Assembly (NCBI GenBank): GCA_910584685.1
Contig: CAJUAO010000010.1
Location: 1 to 64,000 of the forward strand
Direction: 5' to 3'
Length of the DNA: 64,000 nt
Origin: an uncultured Lachnospiraceae bacterium
GTDB lineage: Bacteria; Bacillota; Clostridia; Lachnospirales; Lachnospiraceae
This document shows positions 8,360 through 16,659 of this stretch, piece after piece (within the stretch, counting starts at the first letter, position 1; each line of letters begins with the position of its first letter). A program made the translations under genes and the position numbers. Under the pieces are notes generated by a model. It had not been told where the DNA came from. It ran no database searches and saw only the letters and a list, made by a program, of their open reading frames with translations.

Positions 8360-9037
8360 ATGGAAACACTTATTAAATTTTTGCTTATATTTTCATTTGC
8401 TTTTTCAATGCTTTTTAAGCTGTTAAATTATTTAAACTTCTACAGATTATATAAAGCCTCATGCAGTATGTCGGACTCCGGCTTAGATATAATCAGGCAG
8501 ATTAAACGCCGCTTCTCGGATTGTATCACATTAGGCAAGCCTATAGAAAATACCGAAAGCTTTATAAGGCGTATTCTTCTCTCCTCCGACAAATATAACG
8601 CCTTGGAAACCGTAGGAGAACGGATAAGTATTGGCTTTCTGCTTATCTTTTGGGGAATTTTATGGTTTAGCTGCGTAAACGGTTTTTTTTCCTATGAGAG
8701 AACTATCCTTTTCACTGTAATTTCTATGGCTTTAGCATACATATCGGACAGAGCCTTTGACATCTGCGCCATGGAAAGCGGCTTTATCACTTATGCTGCC
8801 GACTATCTGGACAACACGTTAAAAGGCAGGCAGCAGAAGGCGGGATTTAAGAGAGGCGCCGGAAATTTAGTTGATACATATAAAAAAGCATCTGAGTCAA
8901 CTACGTCTCCTTCAGCAGAGGATGAAGGAAGCAGGGAGGATAAAAGCAAAGGTTCTTCTGACAAAGCAGAGCCGGAAATAGCCGCCGCTGCCGACACTGA
9001 ACTTATTGCATCAATTATAGATGAATTTATATTGTAA
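8360..9037 (+). CDS. Hypothetical membrane protein
   Basis: A 225-residue protein with hydrophobic segments at about 1-22, 90-110 and 113-130, and a charged tail (about 165-225) rich in Ser, Glu and Ala that looks disordered. I do not recognise the family. The ATG at 8360 is chosen over the in-frame ATG at 8348 because GGAGG at 8350-8354 lies just before it and inside the longer reading. It is transcribed divergently from the TSCPD-luxS unit. The pgi promoter overlaps its stop codon, so pgi is probably expressed separately. Confidence 0.6.
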   Translation: METLIKFLLIFSFAFSMLFKLLNYLNFYRLYKASCSMSDSGLDIIRQIKRRFSDCITLGKPIENTESFIRRILLSSDKYNALETVGERISIGFLLIFWGILWFSCVNGFFSYERTILFTVISMALAYISDRAFDICAMESGFITYAADYLDNTLKGRQQKAGFKRGAGNLVDTYKKASESTTSPSAEDEGSREDKSKGSSDKAEPEIAAAADTELIASIIDEFIL

Positions 9038-9060
9038 ATATTGGCTTTTTTTGGTATAAT
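9032..9060 (+). promoter_or_regulatory. Sigma-A promoter of pgi
   Basis: TTGTAA (9032-9037), a 17-bp spacer and TATAAT (9055-9060), with TG one base before the -10 (extended -10). The -35 overlaps the stop codon of the upstream gene. The leader to pgi is about 100 nt and includes a short hairpin around 9085-9100. Confidence 0.75.
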
Positions 9061-9168
9061 TGTTTTATTAAAGCGAGAAAAGTGCCGTCTTTGGACGAGA
9101 CTTTATTCGTGTGAAGAAGTTTTCTATAAATTATTTTAAAAATTTTTCAGAAAGGACAGGATTTAAAC

Positions 9169-10515
9169 ATGGCAAAAGTAACATTTGATTATTCTAAGGC
9201 AGCTTCATTTGTCTCTGCAGACGAGCTTAATATAATGAAGAAGCTTGTTTTAGATGCAAAGGAAACCTTAGTAACAAAAACAGGAGCAGGAAATGACTTT
9301 CTCGGATGGATTGACCTTCCGACGGATTATGACAAGGAGGAGTTTGACCGTATAAAGAAGGCTGCTGCTAAGATACAGGAAGATTCCGAAGTCCTTCTTG
9401 TAATAGGAATTGGCGGCTCATACCTTGGAGCGAGAGCAGCCCAGGAATTTTTAAGACATAACTTCTACAATATGGTAGACAAGAGCATAAGAAAAACTCC
9501 TGAAATTTACTACGTGGGAAATAATATCAGCAGCACGTATATCACACACCTTATGCAGGTTATCGGGGACAGGGATTTTTCAATAAATATTATATCTAAA
9601 TCGGGAACAACCACAGAGCCTGCCATTGCTTTCAGGGTATTTAAGAAAATGATAGAAGAAAAATACGGAAAAGCGGAGGCTGCAAAGCGTATATACGCCA
9701 CTACAGATAAGGCAAGAGGCGCCCTTAAAAATCTTGCTACCGAGGAAGGCTATGAAACCTTCGTAGTTCCTGACGATATAGGCGGCCGTTTCTCTGTTCT
9801 CACCGCTGTAGGCTTACTTCCAATCGCTGCAAGCGGCGCCGATATTGACAAGCTTATGGAGGGCGCTGCAAGCGGAAGACAGATGGCTCTTGAAAATGAT
9901 TTTGAAAACAACGACGCATTACTGTATGCTGCCATGAGAAATATTTTGCTTAGAAAAGGCAAAAGCGTAGAAATTGTTGCAAATTATGAGCCAAGCCTCC
10001 ATTATGTATCAGAGTGGTGGAAGCAGCTTTACGGCGAAAGCGAAGGAAAGGACAAGAAGGGTATATTCCCTGCCGCAGTTGACCTTACAACAGACCTTCA
10101 CTCTATGGGACAGTTTATTCAGGACGGCGCGCGTATTATGTTTGAAACCGTTATTAACATTGAGAAGCCGCAGTGTGAGCTTATTATTGAGGAGGAGCCT
10201 GTGGACCTTGACGGACTTAATTATCTGTCTGGAAAGAGTGTGGATTTTGTCAATAAGAGCGCTATGAATGGAACTATTCTTGCCCACACTGACGGATGCG
10301 TTCCAAACCTTTTAGTAAACGTTCCTGAACAGAATGAATTTTATTTAGGACAATTATTTTATTTCTTTGAGTTTGCCTGCGGTATATCAGGCTACCTGCT
10401 TGGCGTAAATCCTTTTAACCAGCCGGGTGTTGAAAGCTACAAGAAAAATATGTTTGCTTTACTTGGCAAGCCGGGCTACGAAAAGGAAAGAGAGGAATTA
10501 TTAAAGAGGCTCTAA
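9169..10515 (+). CDS. pgi: Glucose-6-phosphate isomerase
   Basis: A 448-residue phosphoglucose isomerase that interconverts glucose-6-phosphate and fructose-6-phosphate in glycolysis and gluconeogenesis. Family motifs are clear: the phosphate-binding ISKSGTTTEP at about residues 144-153, GGRFSVLTAVGLLP near 205-218, and the C-terminal NPFNQPGVESYK with the catalytic Lys. The length is normal for the Gram-positive short form. AGAAAGGACAGG precedes the ATG. It has its own promoter overlapping the end of the upstream gene, and a hairpin that also covers the start of the next gene may end its transcript. Confidence 0.98.
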   Translation: MAKVTFDYSKAASFVSADELNIMKKLVLDAKETLVTKTGAGNDFLGWIDLPTDYDKEEFDRIKKAAAKIQEDSEVLLVIGIGGSYLGARAAQEFLRHNFYNMVDKSIRKTPEIYYVGNNISSTYITHLMQVIGDRDFSINIISKSGTTTEPAIAFRVFKKMIEEKYGKAEAAKRIYATTDKARGALKNLATEEGYETFVVPDDIGGRFSVLTAVGLLPIAASGADIDKLMEGAASGRQMALENDFENNDALLYAAMRNILLRKGKSVEIVANYEPSLHYVSEWWKQLYGESEGKDKKGIFPAAVDLTTDLHSMGQFIQDGARIMFETVINIEKPQCELIIEEEPVDLDGLNYLSGKSVDFVNKSAMNGTILAHTDGCVPNLLVNVPEQNEFYLGQLFYFFEFACGISGYLLGVNPFNQPGVESYKKNMFALLGKPGYEKEREELLKRL

Positions 10516-10592
10516 GCTTATAATGATTTATGTATTTTGTCTTTAACAGCTTATGGGTTGTTTTCCGTAATTTCCTAATAGAATAAAAAAAT

Positions 10593-10656
10593 AAACCCTT
10601 CATATAATATATTAACTGCTCTTTAGGGAGGTTGTATATAATATGAAGGGTTTTTT
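10593..10656 (+). terminator. Hairpin with T-tract covering the next gene's start
   Basis: The arms 10593-10611 and 10635-10653 pair over 19 bp with one mismatch, with a 23-nt loop, and a run of six T (10651-10656) closes the right arm. It is placed as a pgi terminator, but the ATG of the next gene (10643) is in the right arm and its ribosome binding site AGGGAGG (10625-10631) is in the loop. Confidence 0.6.
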
Positions 10657-11053
10657 ATTTTCTGTTTTATGCCTTGTATTTTCAGTATGCCTTTTTTCCG
10701 GCTGTGAGGTAGAACAGTATGATGACACAAAAGTTGCCGACCTTGACTTTACTTTGCTGGCTCAGGAGGATATTCCGGAGCAGGTTATGAATGTAATAAA
10801 CGAAAGCAAAACCGAAAATTTCCGAAAAACATATACTGATAAGGATTACCTTTACATAATAATAGGCTATGGAGCTCAGCCTACCACAAATTACAGTATT
10901 GTCATAGAGGATTTATATGAAGCTCCAAACGCCATATTTGTTTCATCTATGCTTAAAGGGCCTTCAAAGCATGAGGAGGTCGTAGAAAAGGAAACGTACC
11001 CCTATGTTGTCTTAAAACTAAACTACTCTGACAAAACCGTCATATTTAAATAA
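10643..11053 (+). CDS. PrcB-like lipoprotein
   Basis: A 136-residue exported lipoprotein. Residues 1-21 form a signal peptide ending in a lipobox, LFSGC, so it should be anchored to the outer face of the membrane. The rest matches the PrcB C-terminal domain pattern: GYGAQPTTNYSI around residues 74-85, a strand pair, and a final ETYPYVVLKL near 117-126. PrcB was described as a helper of an extracellular protease complex; no protease gene is adjacent here. The start codon lies inside a terminator-like hairpin, so translation may depend on whether that hairpin forms. Confidence 0.75.
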   Translation: MKGFLFSVLCLVFSVCLFSGCEVEQYDDTKVADLDFTLLAQEDIPEQVMNVINESKTENFRKTYTDKDYLYIIIGYGAQPTTNYSIVIEDLYEAPNAIFVSSMLKGPSKHEEVVEKETYPYVVLKLNYSDKTVIFK

Positions 11054-11158
11054 TCCTTTTAATATAATGTACCAAAATAAAAGTGTGAAGTAATTTTCTA
11101 TGTCAAGAAGTGCGTCTGACCATGAAAACTACATTACACACGGGAATGGAGATTTATT

Positions 11159-12706
11159 ATGGAACTAATTAAAAAAAATGTGCATATGAACCGTTTAAAA
11201 TCCCACATTGTCACTCAGCTTACCTTAGATGATGACTTCAATGTTCCTGATGTAAATGATGATATATATCGGATAATAACAAAGGATGGATTTGTGCTTC
11301 AAAACTCTACCAAGGTACAGGACGGCAAGGTTATAGTGTCAGGCTCGCTGGAGTTTAAATTTCTCTACGGAGGCTCAGACGACTCAGGAAAAATTCATCA
11401 CATGTCCGGTTCCATACCATTTACGGAAACCATTAACTGCGACAATGTATTTGAACATGACGGCGTAACCGTAAAATGGGATATAGATGACCTTAACATC
11501 GGAATAATCAACACCCGAAAAATCAGCACCAAGGCTATTATATCAGTATCCGTATCCTGCGAGGATATTTATGATATAGAAACCGCATGCATGCCTGACG
11601 AGGAAAACAAGGTGCTGGGGCTTAAACATTCGGCAGATGTGACGCAGCTTGCCATATGCAAAAAGGATATTTACAGGATAAAAGAAAATATTGATTTGCC
11701 AAGCGGAAAGCCTAATATAGCTGAAATAATATGGGATACGGTATGCTTAAAATCAGTATCAACAAAGCTTCAGGCAGGAAAGCTGTCCATAACCGGAGAA
11801 ATTAATCTTTTTATACTGTATTCCGCCGAGGATGAAAACGCGCCGATACAGTGGTTTGACACTACCTTTTCTTTCTCAAATTCCCTGGATATGCCGGGCT
11901 GCGACGAGGATATGATAGGAGATATCTGCGTTTCTATCGGAAGCAGTTCCGTTGCCCTTAAAAATGATTATGACGGTGAGCCAAGATGCTTAGAGCCTGA
12001 CATTGTGTTAGACCTTAATATAAAAATATATAATGAAGAGCCTGTGGTTTTTCTTACAGATGCATACTCGCCGGAATGTAATGTTATCCCTGTCTACGGT
12101 CAGGTTACATATAATACAATATTGACAAAAAATCTGTCTAAATGCCGCCTTACTGATAAGCTTAAGCTCGACAGCGCAAAGGGGCAGATATTACAGCTTT
12201 TAAGCTCCTGCGGCACTCCGAAAATAGATGATATATCAGTAACGGAGGATGGTCTTTTAGTGGAGGGAGTAGTTACTGCAAAGCTTATGTACATATCCTC
12301 AGATGATAAGTCGCCTTTAGCAATAGCCGACGAGGTTATACCTTTTTCCCACACTGTGGAGGCTAAGGGCGTGACGGAGGATTCCTTAAGCTTCATCAGG
12401 CCTTCTATGGAACAGCTCTCAGTGGTTATGACAGGCACTAACGAGGTGGAGGTTAAGGCAGATGTTCTTCTTGATTGTCTTGTCTTAAACAATAATACAT
12501 GTAATGTAATTACCGATATAGATACCGAGGCCTTTGATTCTTCATGGCTGTCGTCACGGCCGGGAATGACGGGATATCTTGTTAAAGCAGGTGATACCCT
12601 TTGGGATATTGCAAAGTCATTTTTTACGACAAAGGAGAGGATAATGGAGATTAATGAACTGAAATCGGATATGATAAATCCGGGGGATATGCTTCTTATA
12701 CTTTAA
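11159..12706 (+). CDS. SipL-like SPOCS (DUF3794) and LysM spore morphogenesis protein
   Basis: A 515-residue protein with repeated DUF3794/SPOCS domains over about residues 1-440 and a C-terminal LysM domain (about 471-515, VKAGDTLWDIAKSFF). This architecture is that of SipL of Clostridioides difficile, the partner of the coat-basement ATPase SpoIVA, whose LysM domain mediates the contact. I infer the same mother-cell role in spore coat localisation. The length is close to SipL. GGAGATTT precedes the ATG. A TATAAT at 11063-11068 lies upstream without a good -35; a mother-cell sigma promoter would be expected but I cannot assign one. Confidence 0.88.
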   Translation: MELIKKNVHMNRLKSHIVTQLTLDDDFNVPDVNDDIYRIITKDGFVLQNSTKVQDGKVIVSGSLEFKFLYGGSDDSGKIHHMSGSIPFTETINCDNVFEHDGVTVKWDIDDLNIGIINTRKISTKAIISVSVSCEDIYDIETACMPDEENKVLGLKHSADVTQLAICKKDIYRIKENIDLPSGKPNIAEIIWDTVCLKSVSTKLQAGKLSITGEINLFILYSAEDENAPIQWFDTTFSFSNSLDMPGCDEDMIGDICVSIGSSSVALKNDYDGEPRCLEPDIVLDLNIKIYNEEPVVFLTDAYSPECNVIPVYGQVTYNTILTKNLSKCRLTDKLKLDSAKGQILQLLSSCGTPKIDDISVTEDGLLVEGVVTAKLMYISSDDKSPLAIADEVIPFSHTVEAKGVTEDSLSFIRPSMEQLSVVMTGTNEVEVKADVLLDCLVLNNNTCNVITDIDTEAFDSSWLSSRPGMTGYLVKAGDTLWDIAKSFFTTKERIMEINELKSDMINPGDMLLIL

Positions 12707-12797
12707 TTATCTGTACATTTTGAAATATGTTTTTCCTCACATGCAGGCCGGGTATGTGCCATTAACAGGCTCCTGACGGCGGAATAGGGAGAGATAA

Positions 12798-12825
12798 AGA
12801 CGGCAGGGAGAAATCTCTGCCGTCT
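12798..12825 (+). terminator. Terminator-like hairpin behind the SipL-like gene
   Basis: The arms 12798-12806 and 12817-12825 pair perfectly over 9 bp (AGACGGCAG), extended by wobble pairs, with a following weak T-run (CTTTT at 12831-12835). It separates the spore gene from the ABC transporter module. Confidence 0.5.
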
Positions 12826-12897
12826 ATTGACTTTTGTGGTCATTATCAGGTATGCTATCTATGAGTATTTTGAAAAAGATAAAGGAAGAAGAAAGCA

Positions 12898-13590
12898 ATG
12901 ATTAAAGCAAGAAACATAGTAAAATCATACGGAAACGGAGAATGCCGTTTTCAAGTATTAAAGGACATCAGTCTTGATATAGAGGATAATGATTTTGTGG
13001 TTATTCTTGGTGCGTCGGGTTCGGGCAAATCAACTTTTTTGAATGTAATTTCAGGTCTTGAACGCCCTGACAGCGGTAAAGTGTTTTATGACGGAAAGGA
13101 TATTACAGCGCTTTCCGATAATGAAGTAACTTCATTTCGTAAGGAAAATGTAGGATTTATTTTTCAGCAGTATTATCTGCTGCCTAATATGAGCGTTGAT
13201 AAAAATGTAAAAATGGGCGCTGATTTAGCAGGTAACAAAGATTACAAAACCGTTATCGGGGCGGTCGGACTCGGAGAAAAACTACATAAATATCCAAGCG
13301 AGCTTTCGGGCGGCGAACAGCAAAGAGTATCTATTGCAAGAGCTTTGGCAAAAAGACCAAGAGTTTTGTTTCTGGACGAGCCGACAGGCGCATTAGATGA
13401 ACAAACAGGACGGCAGGTGCTTGATTATATCTGTAAGCTTCAAAAGGAATATGCTTTTACAATCGTAATGGTAACGCACAATATGAATATTGCAGAAATG
13501 GCGAACACAATTATAAAGATGAACAGCGGAAAAATATCTGAAATTTACACAAATGAAACGCAAAAGAACGCTTATGAGATTGGATGGTGA
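12898..13590 (+). CDS. ABC transporter ATP-binding protein (MacB/LolD type)
   Basis: A 230-residue ATPase of the MacB/LolD/FtsE-related group that works with FtsX-like permeases, usually in export of peptides or antimicrobials or in their sensing. Walker A GASGSGKST lies at about residues 39-47, the Q-loop at FIFQQYY, the signature ELSGGEQQR at about 138-146, Walker B VLFLDEPTG at 159-167, and the H-loop at MVTHN. All key residues are intact. The stop is five bases before the permease start, as expected for a pair, but that permease is frameshifted, so the ATPase may now lack a functional partner. Confidence 0.93.
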   Translation: MIKARNIVKSYGNGECRFQVLKDISLDIEDNDFVVILGASGSGKSTFLNVISGLERPDSGKVFYDGKDITALSDNEVTSFRKENVGFIFQQYYLLPNMSVDKNVKMGADLAGNKDYKTVIGAVGLGEKLHKYPSELSGGEQQRVSIARALAKRPRVLFLDEPTGALDEQTGRQVLDYICKLQKEYAFTIVMVTHNMNIAEMANTIIKMNSGKISEIYTNETQKNAYEIGW

Positions 13591-13594
13591 TGAT

Positions 13595-14742
13595 ATGCTT
13601 GTTGAAATAAAAAATGCTTCAAAACTCATCAGCATTTCTATTATGGCCTGTTGCGCTGTACTTGTTTGTACAATGTTTCTGAACTTTTATTTTGATATTC
13701 GGTTAATTGAAAGTGAAATAACATCCGAATTGTCAATGTTTTTTATAATGCTCAGGTTTCTACCGCAAAAGTCGTTTGCCTTGTAAGCGGCGGCTGCCTG
13801 CTTTTAACTGCGGTTGTTATGTTGTTATTTTATATTAAGCATTATATTGACACCCATAAGAAGGAACTCGGGATATTAAAAGCGTTAGGATATTCCAATC
13901 TTAAAATCGCAAAAGATTTTTGGGTATTCGGAATTAGTATTTTTACCGGAACTGCAATCGGATATGCAGGAGCATTTCTTATAATGCCATGGTTTTACGC
14001 CCTGCAAAACAAAGATAAAATGCTTCCAGAGATAACTATAAATTTTCATCCAAGCATTTTATTTTATTTCGTGGTATTGCCGACTGTGTGTTTTTCGGCT
14101 CTTTCAGTTTATTACGCTTGGTACAAATTAAAAAAGCCTGTGTTGATGCTTTTGAAAGATAATCTGCAAGCTGCTTCAAAGACACCAAATCACAGAATCG
14201 AAAAAACCAGAGAATTGTCGTTTGTAGAGGATTTGAAAAGGAATACCTTAAAATCTAAAAAGGTACTTGTATTTTTCATTATTTTTGCTTCATTTTGTTT
14301 TTCGGCTATGACACAAATGTCCTTTAGCATGAAAGACTTATCAAGCGAAATGATGGGCGTGATGATGTTGGTTATCGGACTTGTATTAGCGTTTACAACT
14401 CTGTTTATTGCCATAACGACAGTAATAAACGGAAATACAAAAACTATTGCTATGATGAGAGTATTCGGCTATTCGCAAAAAGAATGCTGCAGGGCAATTC
14501 TCGGCGGTTACAGACCAATGTCGTATATTGGTTTTGCAATCGGAACAGTATATCAGTATGGATTGCTGCGGCTTATGGTAGATATTGTATTCAAGGATAT
14601 TGAGGGTGTGCCCGCATATGAATTTGACCTTCCTGTTATGATTATTTCACTTGTTGTTTTTATTGCGATTTATGAAATTCTGATGTATGTGTATTCTGAA
14701 AAAATTAAGAGAATTTCTATCAAGGAAATTATGATTGAATAA
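13595..14742 (+). pseudogene. FtsX-like ABC permease, frameshifted at a T6 tract
   Basis: Two open frames form one permease. The first (from ATG 13595) reads to 13786; the second runs in the +2-shifted frame through 14742. The switch falls at a run of six T (13739-13744): with seven T the reading would continue as MFFYNAQVSTAK into the second frame without interruption, giving about 382 residues. That product would have two FtsX units, each with the cytoplasmic motif of the family (ELGILKALGYSN and IAMMRVFGYSQKE) and about six to eight helices. As written, only 63 residues are made from the proper start. The shift may be real, a phase-variable tract, or a sequencing error. Confidence 0.8.
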
Positions 14743-14760
14743 CAGGTGGAAATAAGCGGC

Positions 14761-14955
14761 TTAACCTATTTGTTTAACATACAATCGGTCTATTCCGTTG
14801 CCATAATTCACAATATCCTTCAAATAATGGTAACCATACTTTTCATACAATCCTACATGTCCTGATGGTATATACGTCCTTTCAAAGCCGCATTCCTTTG
14901 CATATGCGTTTGCAAATTCAATGAGCTTTTCGCTAATATCATTACATAATCTCCT
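14761..14955 (-). pseudogene. C-terminal fragment of a GNAT acetyltransferase
   Basis: The minus strand encodes about 64 residues without a start codon, ending in a stop at 14761. The stretch FANAYAKECGFERTYIPS followed by VGLYEKYGYHYLKD is the typical C-terminal part of a GNAT N-acetyltransferase (the LYEKYGY motif follows the acetyl-CoA site). The acetyl-CoA binding loop and the N-terminal half are missing and an in-frame stop stands just upstream, so this is a remnant rather than a gene. It sits beside the frameshifted permease. Confidence 0.7.
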
Positions 14956-14959
14956 TTAT

Positions 14960-15000
14960 TAAATAGTTTTGAGTAATTTACAAGTACATAAAACTATTTA
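14960..15000. repeat. Inverted repeat in decayed region
   Basis: Perfect 11-bp arms TAAATAGTTTT (14960-14970) and AAAACTATTTA (14990-15000) with 19 bp between them. A second pair, AAGTACAT (14982-14989) and ATGTACTT (15011-15018), is interleaved. It lies at the end of the GNAT fragment; it could be an operator, a terminator without GC pairs, or the end of a mobile element. The rest of 14743-15141 holds only the GNAT fragment and a terminator. Confidence 0.45.
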
Positions 15001-15070
15001 ACACAGTTTCATGTACTTAGATATTTCTTAATCTTAAACACCCTGACATATTGTTCTCCTCCAAATTGAA

Positions 15071-15108
15071 ATTTGCTCCTGCCTTTTCACTAAAAAACAG
15101 GAGCAAAT
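15071..15108. terminator. Terminator-like hairpin
   Basis: The arms ATTTGCTCCTG (15071-15081) and CAGGAGCAAAT (15098-15108) pair perfectly over 11 bp around a 16-nt loop. It stands 33 bp behind the stop of the minus-strand gene at 15142 and probably ends that transcript. Confidence 0.65.
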
Positions 15109-15141
15109 CATTTATGAAAACATTATATGAAAAAAGAAATT

Positions 15142-15741
15142 TTAGCCTTCTGTAGCTGAGGTCTGGGTTACGCTTCCCAAGCCCTTTTTGTACTCATCAT
15201 ACATATCATACATCTTATCGTATGTCTGATAGCTGATATCAGGGAGCTTTCCGCCCCAAAGCTTTTCTGCCTGCTCAAAGCCCTTCTTAAAGGCATTCAT
15301 CATTTTTTCCATCTTAGCTTCATCGTCGCCTGCATATGCCTTGGCAAAATCAAACATTCTCTGAGCTGTCTTGTTTACGCCCCACTCGCCGTTTTCTGAA
15401 ATTGCATCCTTTGCTTCCTGAGCTGTCTTGGCGTCTACCGTATAATCGCCCTTAGCTAAAAGTCTCCACATATCGTCTGAATTCTTAACTGCGAAGCCCT
15501 GCTGATTAAGCATATCAGTAACCATTCTTCTAAAGCTGTCTGCCCTGGACTGGCTGTCTGCCTTAAGCTGCTCTATAATTGCAGTTCTGTCACCCTTAGA
15601 CGATGGCTCATATGTAACTCCTGTGCTTTCTGCACTGCTCTTTGAGGATGTATCCTCTGCCTTCTTTGTGTAACTCTTTCCCTGCTCATATGCTGTTGTT
15701 CCATATGAAGAAGTTGTATTTGTTACTCCGTTTACACTCAT
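15142..15741 (-). CDS. Conserved small protein of Lachnospiraceae type, unknown function
   Basis: A 199-residue soluble protein. The N-terminus (about 1-60) is rich in Ser, Thr and Lys and looks disordered; the rest is helical with Asp/Lys-rich turns (MTDMLNQQGFAVKNSDDMW, KMMNAFKKGFEQAEKLWGGKLPDIS). I recall this general layout from hypothetical proteins of Lachnospiraceae but no function. The start at 15741 is chosen over 15858 because GGAGG lies five bases upstream and the longer reading begins in promoter-like DNA. It appears to be a single-gene unit with its own promoter and terminator. Confidence 0.7.
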   Translation of the reverse strand: MSVNGVTNTTSSYGTTAYEQGKSYTKKAEDTSSKSSAESTGVTYEPSSKGDRTAIIEQLKADSQSRADSFRRMVTDMLNQQGFAVKNSDDMWRLLAKGDYTVDAKTAQEAKDAISENGEWGVNKTAQRMFDFAKAYAGDDEAKMEKMMNAFKKGFEQAEKLWGGKLPDISYQTYDKMYDMYDEYKKGLGSVTQTSATEG

Positions 15742-15782
15742 TTTTACCTCCATTCTGCTGCCTTCCTTTGCAACCGGTGTAA

Positions 15783-15811
15783 AGTATACTAAACAGTACA
15801 CATAATCTAAA
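15783..15811 (-). promoter_or_regulatory. Putative promoter of the 15142-15741 gene
   Basis: On the minus strand TTTAGA (15806-15811), 17 bp, TATACT (15783-15788). An AAAACCA/TGGTTTT inverted repeat just upstream (15810-15829) could be an operator. The remainder of 15812-15993 holds no gene that I can see. Confidence 0.5.
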
Positions 15812-15993
15812 AACCATCCTTGGTTTTTTTGCGGCTGTAATTTATTATCACGCCGCAAGGTTTCATTAATTTTATCGGAATGTTATATTGTTTTCTAAAG
15901 TGTAAAATTGCAAAAAAATAATTTTTATTAACAAACATTAATATTTCATATCCCAGACAGTTTTATGCCATACTGCACAAATATAAAACACTA

Positions 15994-16659
15994 TTATTCC
16001 TTTATGTTTTCTAATATGGTGCTCTTCTGTTTTTCTATATGGTTTAAAATAGCGTTCTTTCCCTTTTCCTTATCTCTTGCCCTTAATGCGTCTATTATAC
16101 GCCTATGCTCAATTACAAGATTGTCCCTGGTCTGTCTGTCCTTTATATATTCAAGCCTGTAGCGGTACATCTGCTCCCGCAGATTATTTAAAATCTGTAT
16201 AAGCCTTCTGTTTCCTGTAGATTTATATATTGCTTCGTGAAATTCCACGTCTGTGGTTGCTATTTCCGTTATATCATTCTTTTTTACGGCTGCGTTAAAT
16301 CTAACAAGATTTGCCTCCAGCTCGGATATAATTTCATTTGTAATATTTTTGCATGCCAAATCAATCGCAAGTGTTTCCAGCACTCTCCTTACCTCAAGCA
16401 CATCTGTCAAATCTTCCTCTGTTATGCTTGCCACCTCTGCGCTCTTTCTCGGCGTCATCACCACCAGCCCTTCAAGCTCAAGCTTACGTATAGCCTCGCG
16501 TATAGGAGTTCTGCTTACGCCAAGCTTTTCCGAGAGCTTTTTCTCCATAAGCTTCTCTCCCGGCTCCAGCTCACCTTTTAATATGGCATTTCTTAATGTG
16601 TTGAAGACAACGTCACGAAGCGGAAGAAAGTCATCATTGTTCATGCTAATATCTTTCAT
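15994..16659 (-). CDS. GntR family regulator, FCD (FadR-like) type
   Basis: A 221-residue transcription regulator. An N-terminal winged helix (about 12-78) carries the GntR signature GVSRTPIREAIRKLELEGLV; the C-terminal all-helical FCD domain (about 88-215) has the metal/ligand pattern DVEFHEAI and HRRIIDAL. FCD regulators usually sense organic acids or sugar acids. The start at 16659 has GGAGGA seven bases upstream inside the end of ispE, so the two genes overlap by 14 bp and are likely co-translated. No catabolic target gene is adjacent; its ligand cannot be told. Confidence 0.92.
   Translation of the reverse strand: MKDISMNNDDFLPLRDVVFNTLRNAILKGELEPGEKLMEKKLSEKLGVSRTPIREAIRKLELEGLVVMTPRKSAEVASITEEDLTDVLEVRRVLETLAIDLACKNITNEIISELEANLVRFNAAVKKNDITEIATTDVEFHEAIYKSTGNRRLIQILNNLREQMYRYRLEYIKDRQTRDNLVIEHRRIIDALRARDKEKGKNAILNHIEKQKSTILENIKE

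Noticed and set aside
13553..13786. A separate 77-residue protein behind the ABC ATPase
   Set aside because: It is the N-terminal part of the frameshifted permease; the upstream portion only reads through the end of the ATPase gene in another frame.
14761..14955. A complete small acetyltransferase gene
   Set aside because: No start codon and an in-frame stop just upstream; only the C-terminal part of the fold is present.
15994..16659. GntR start at 16674
   Set aside because: It would place the start before its GGAGGA ribosome binding site; 16659 has correct spacing.
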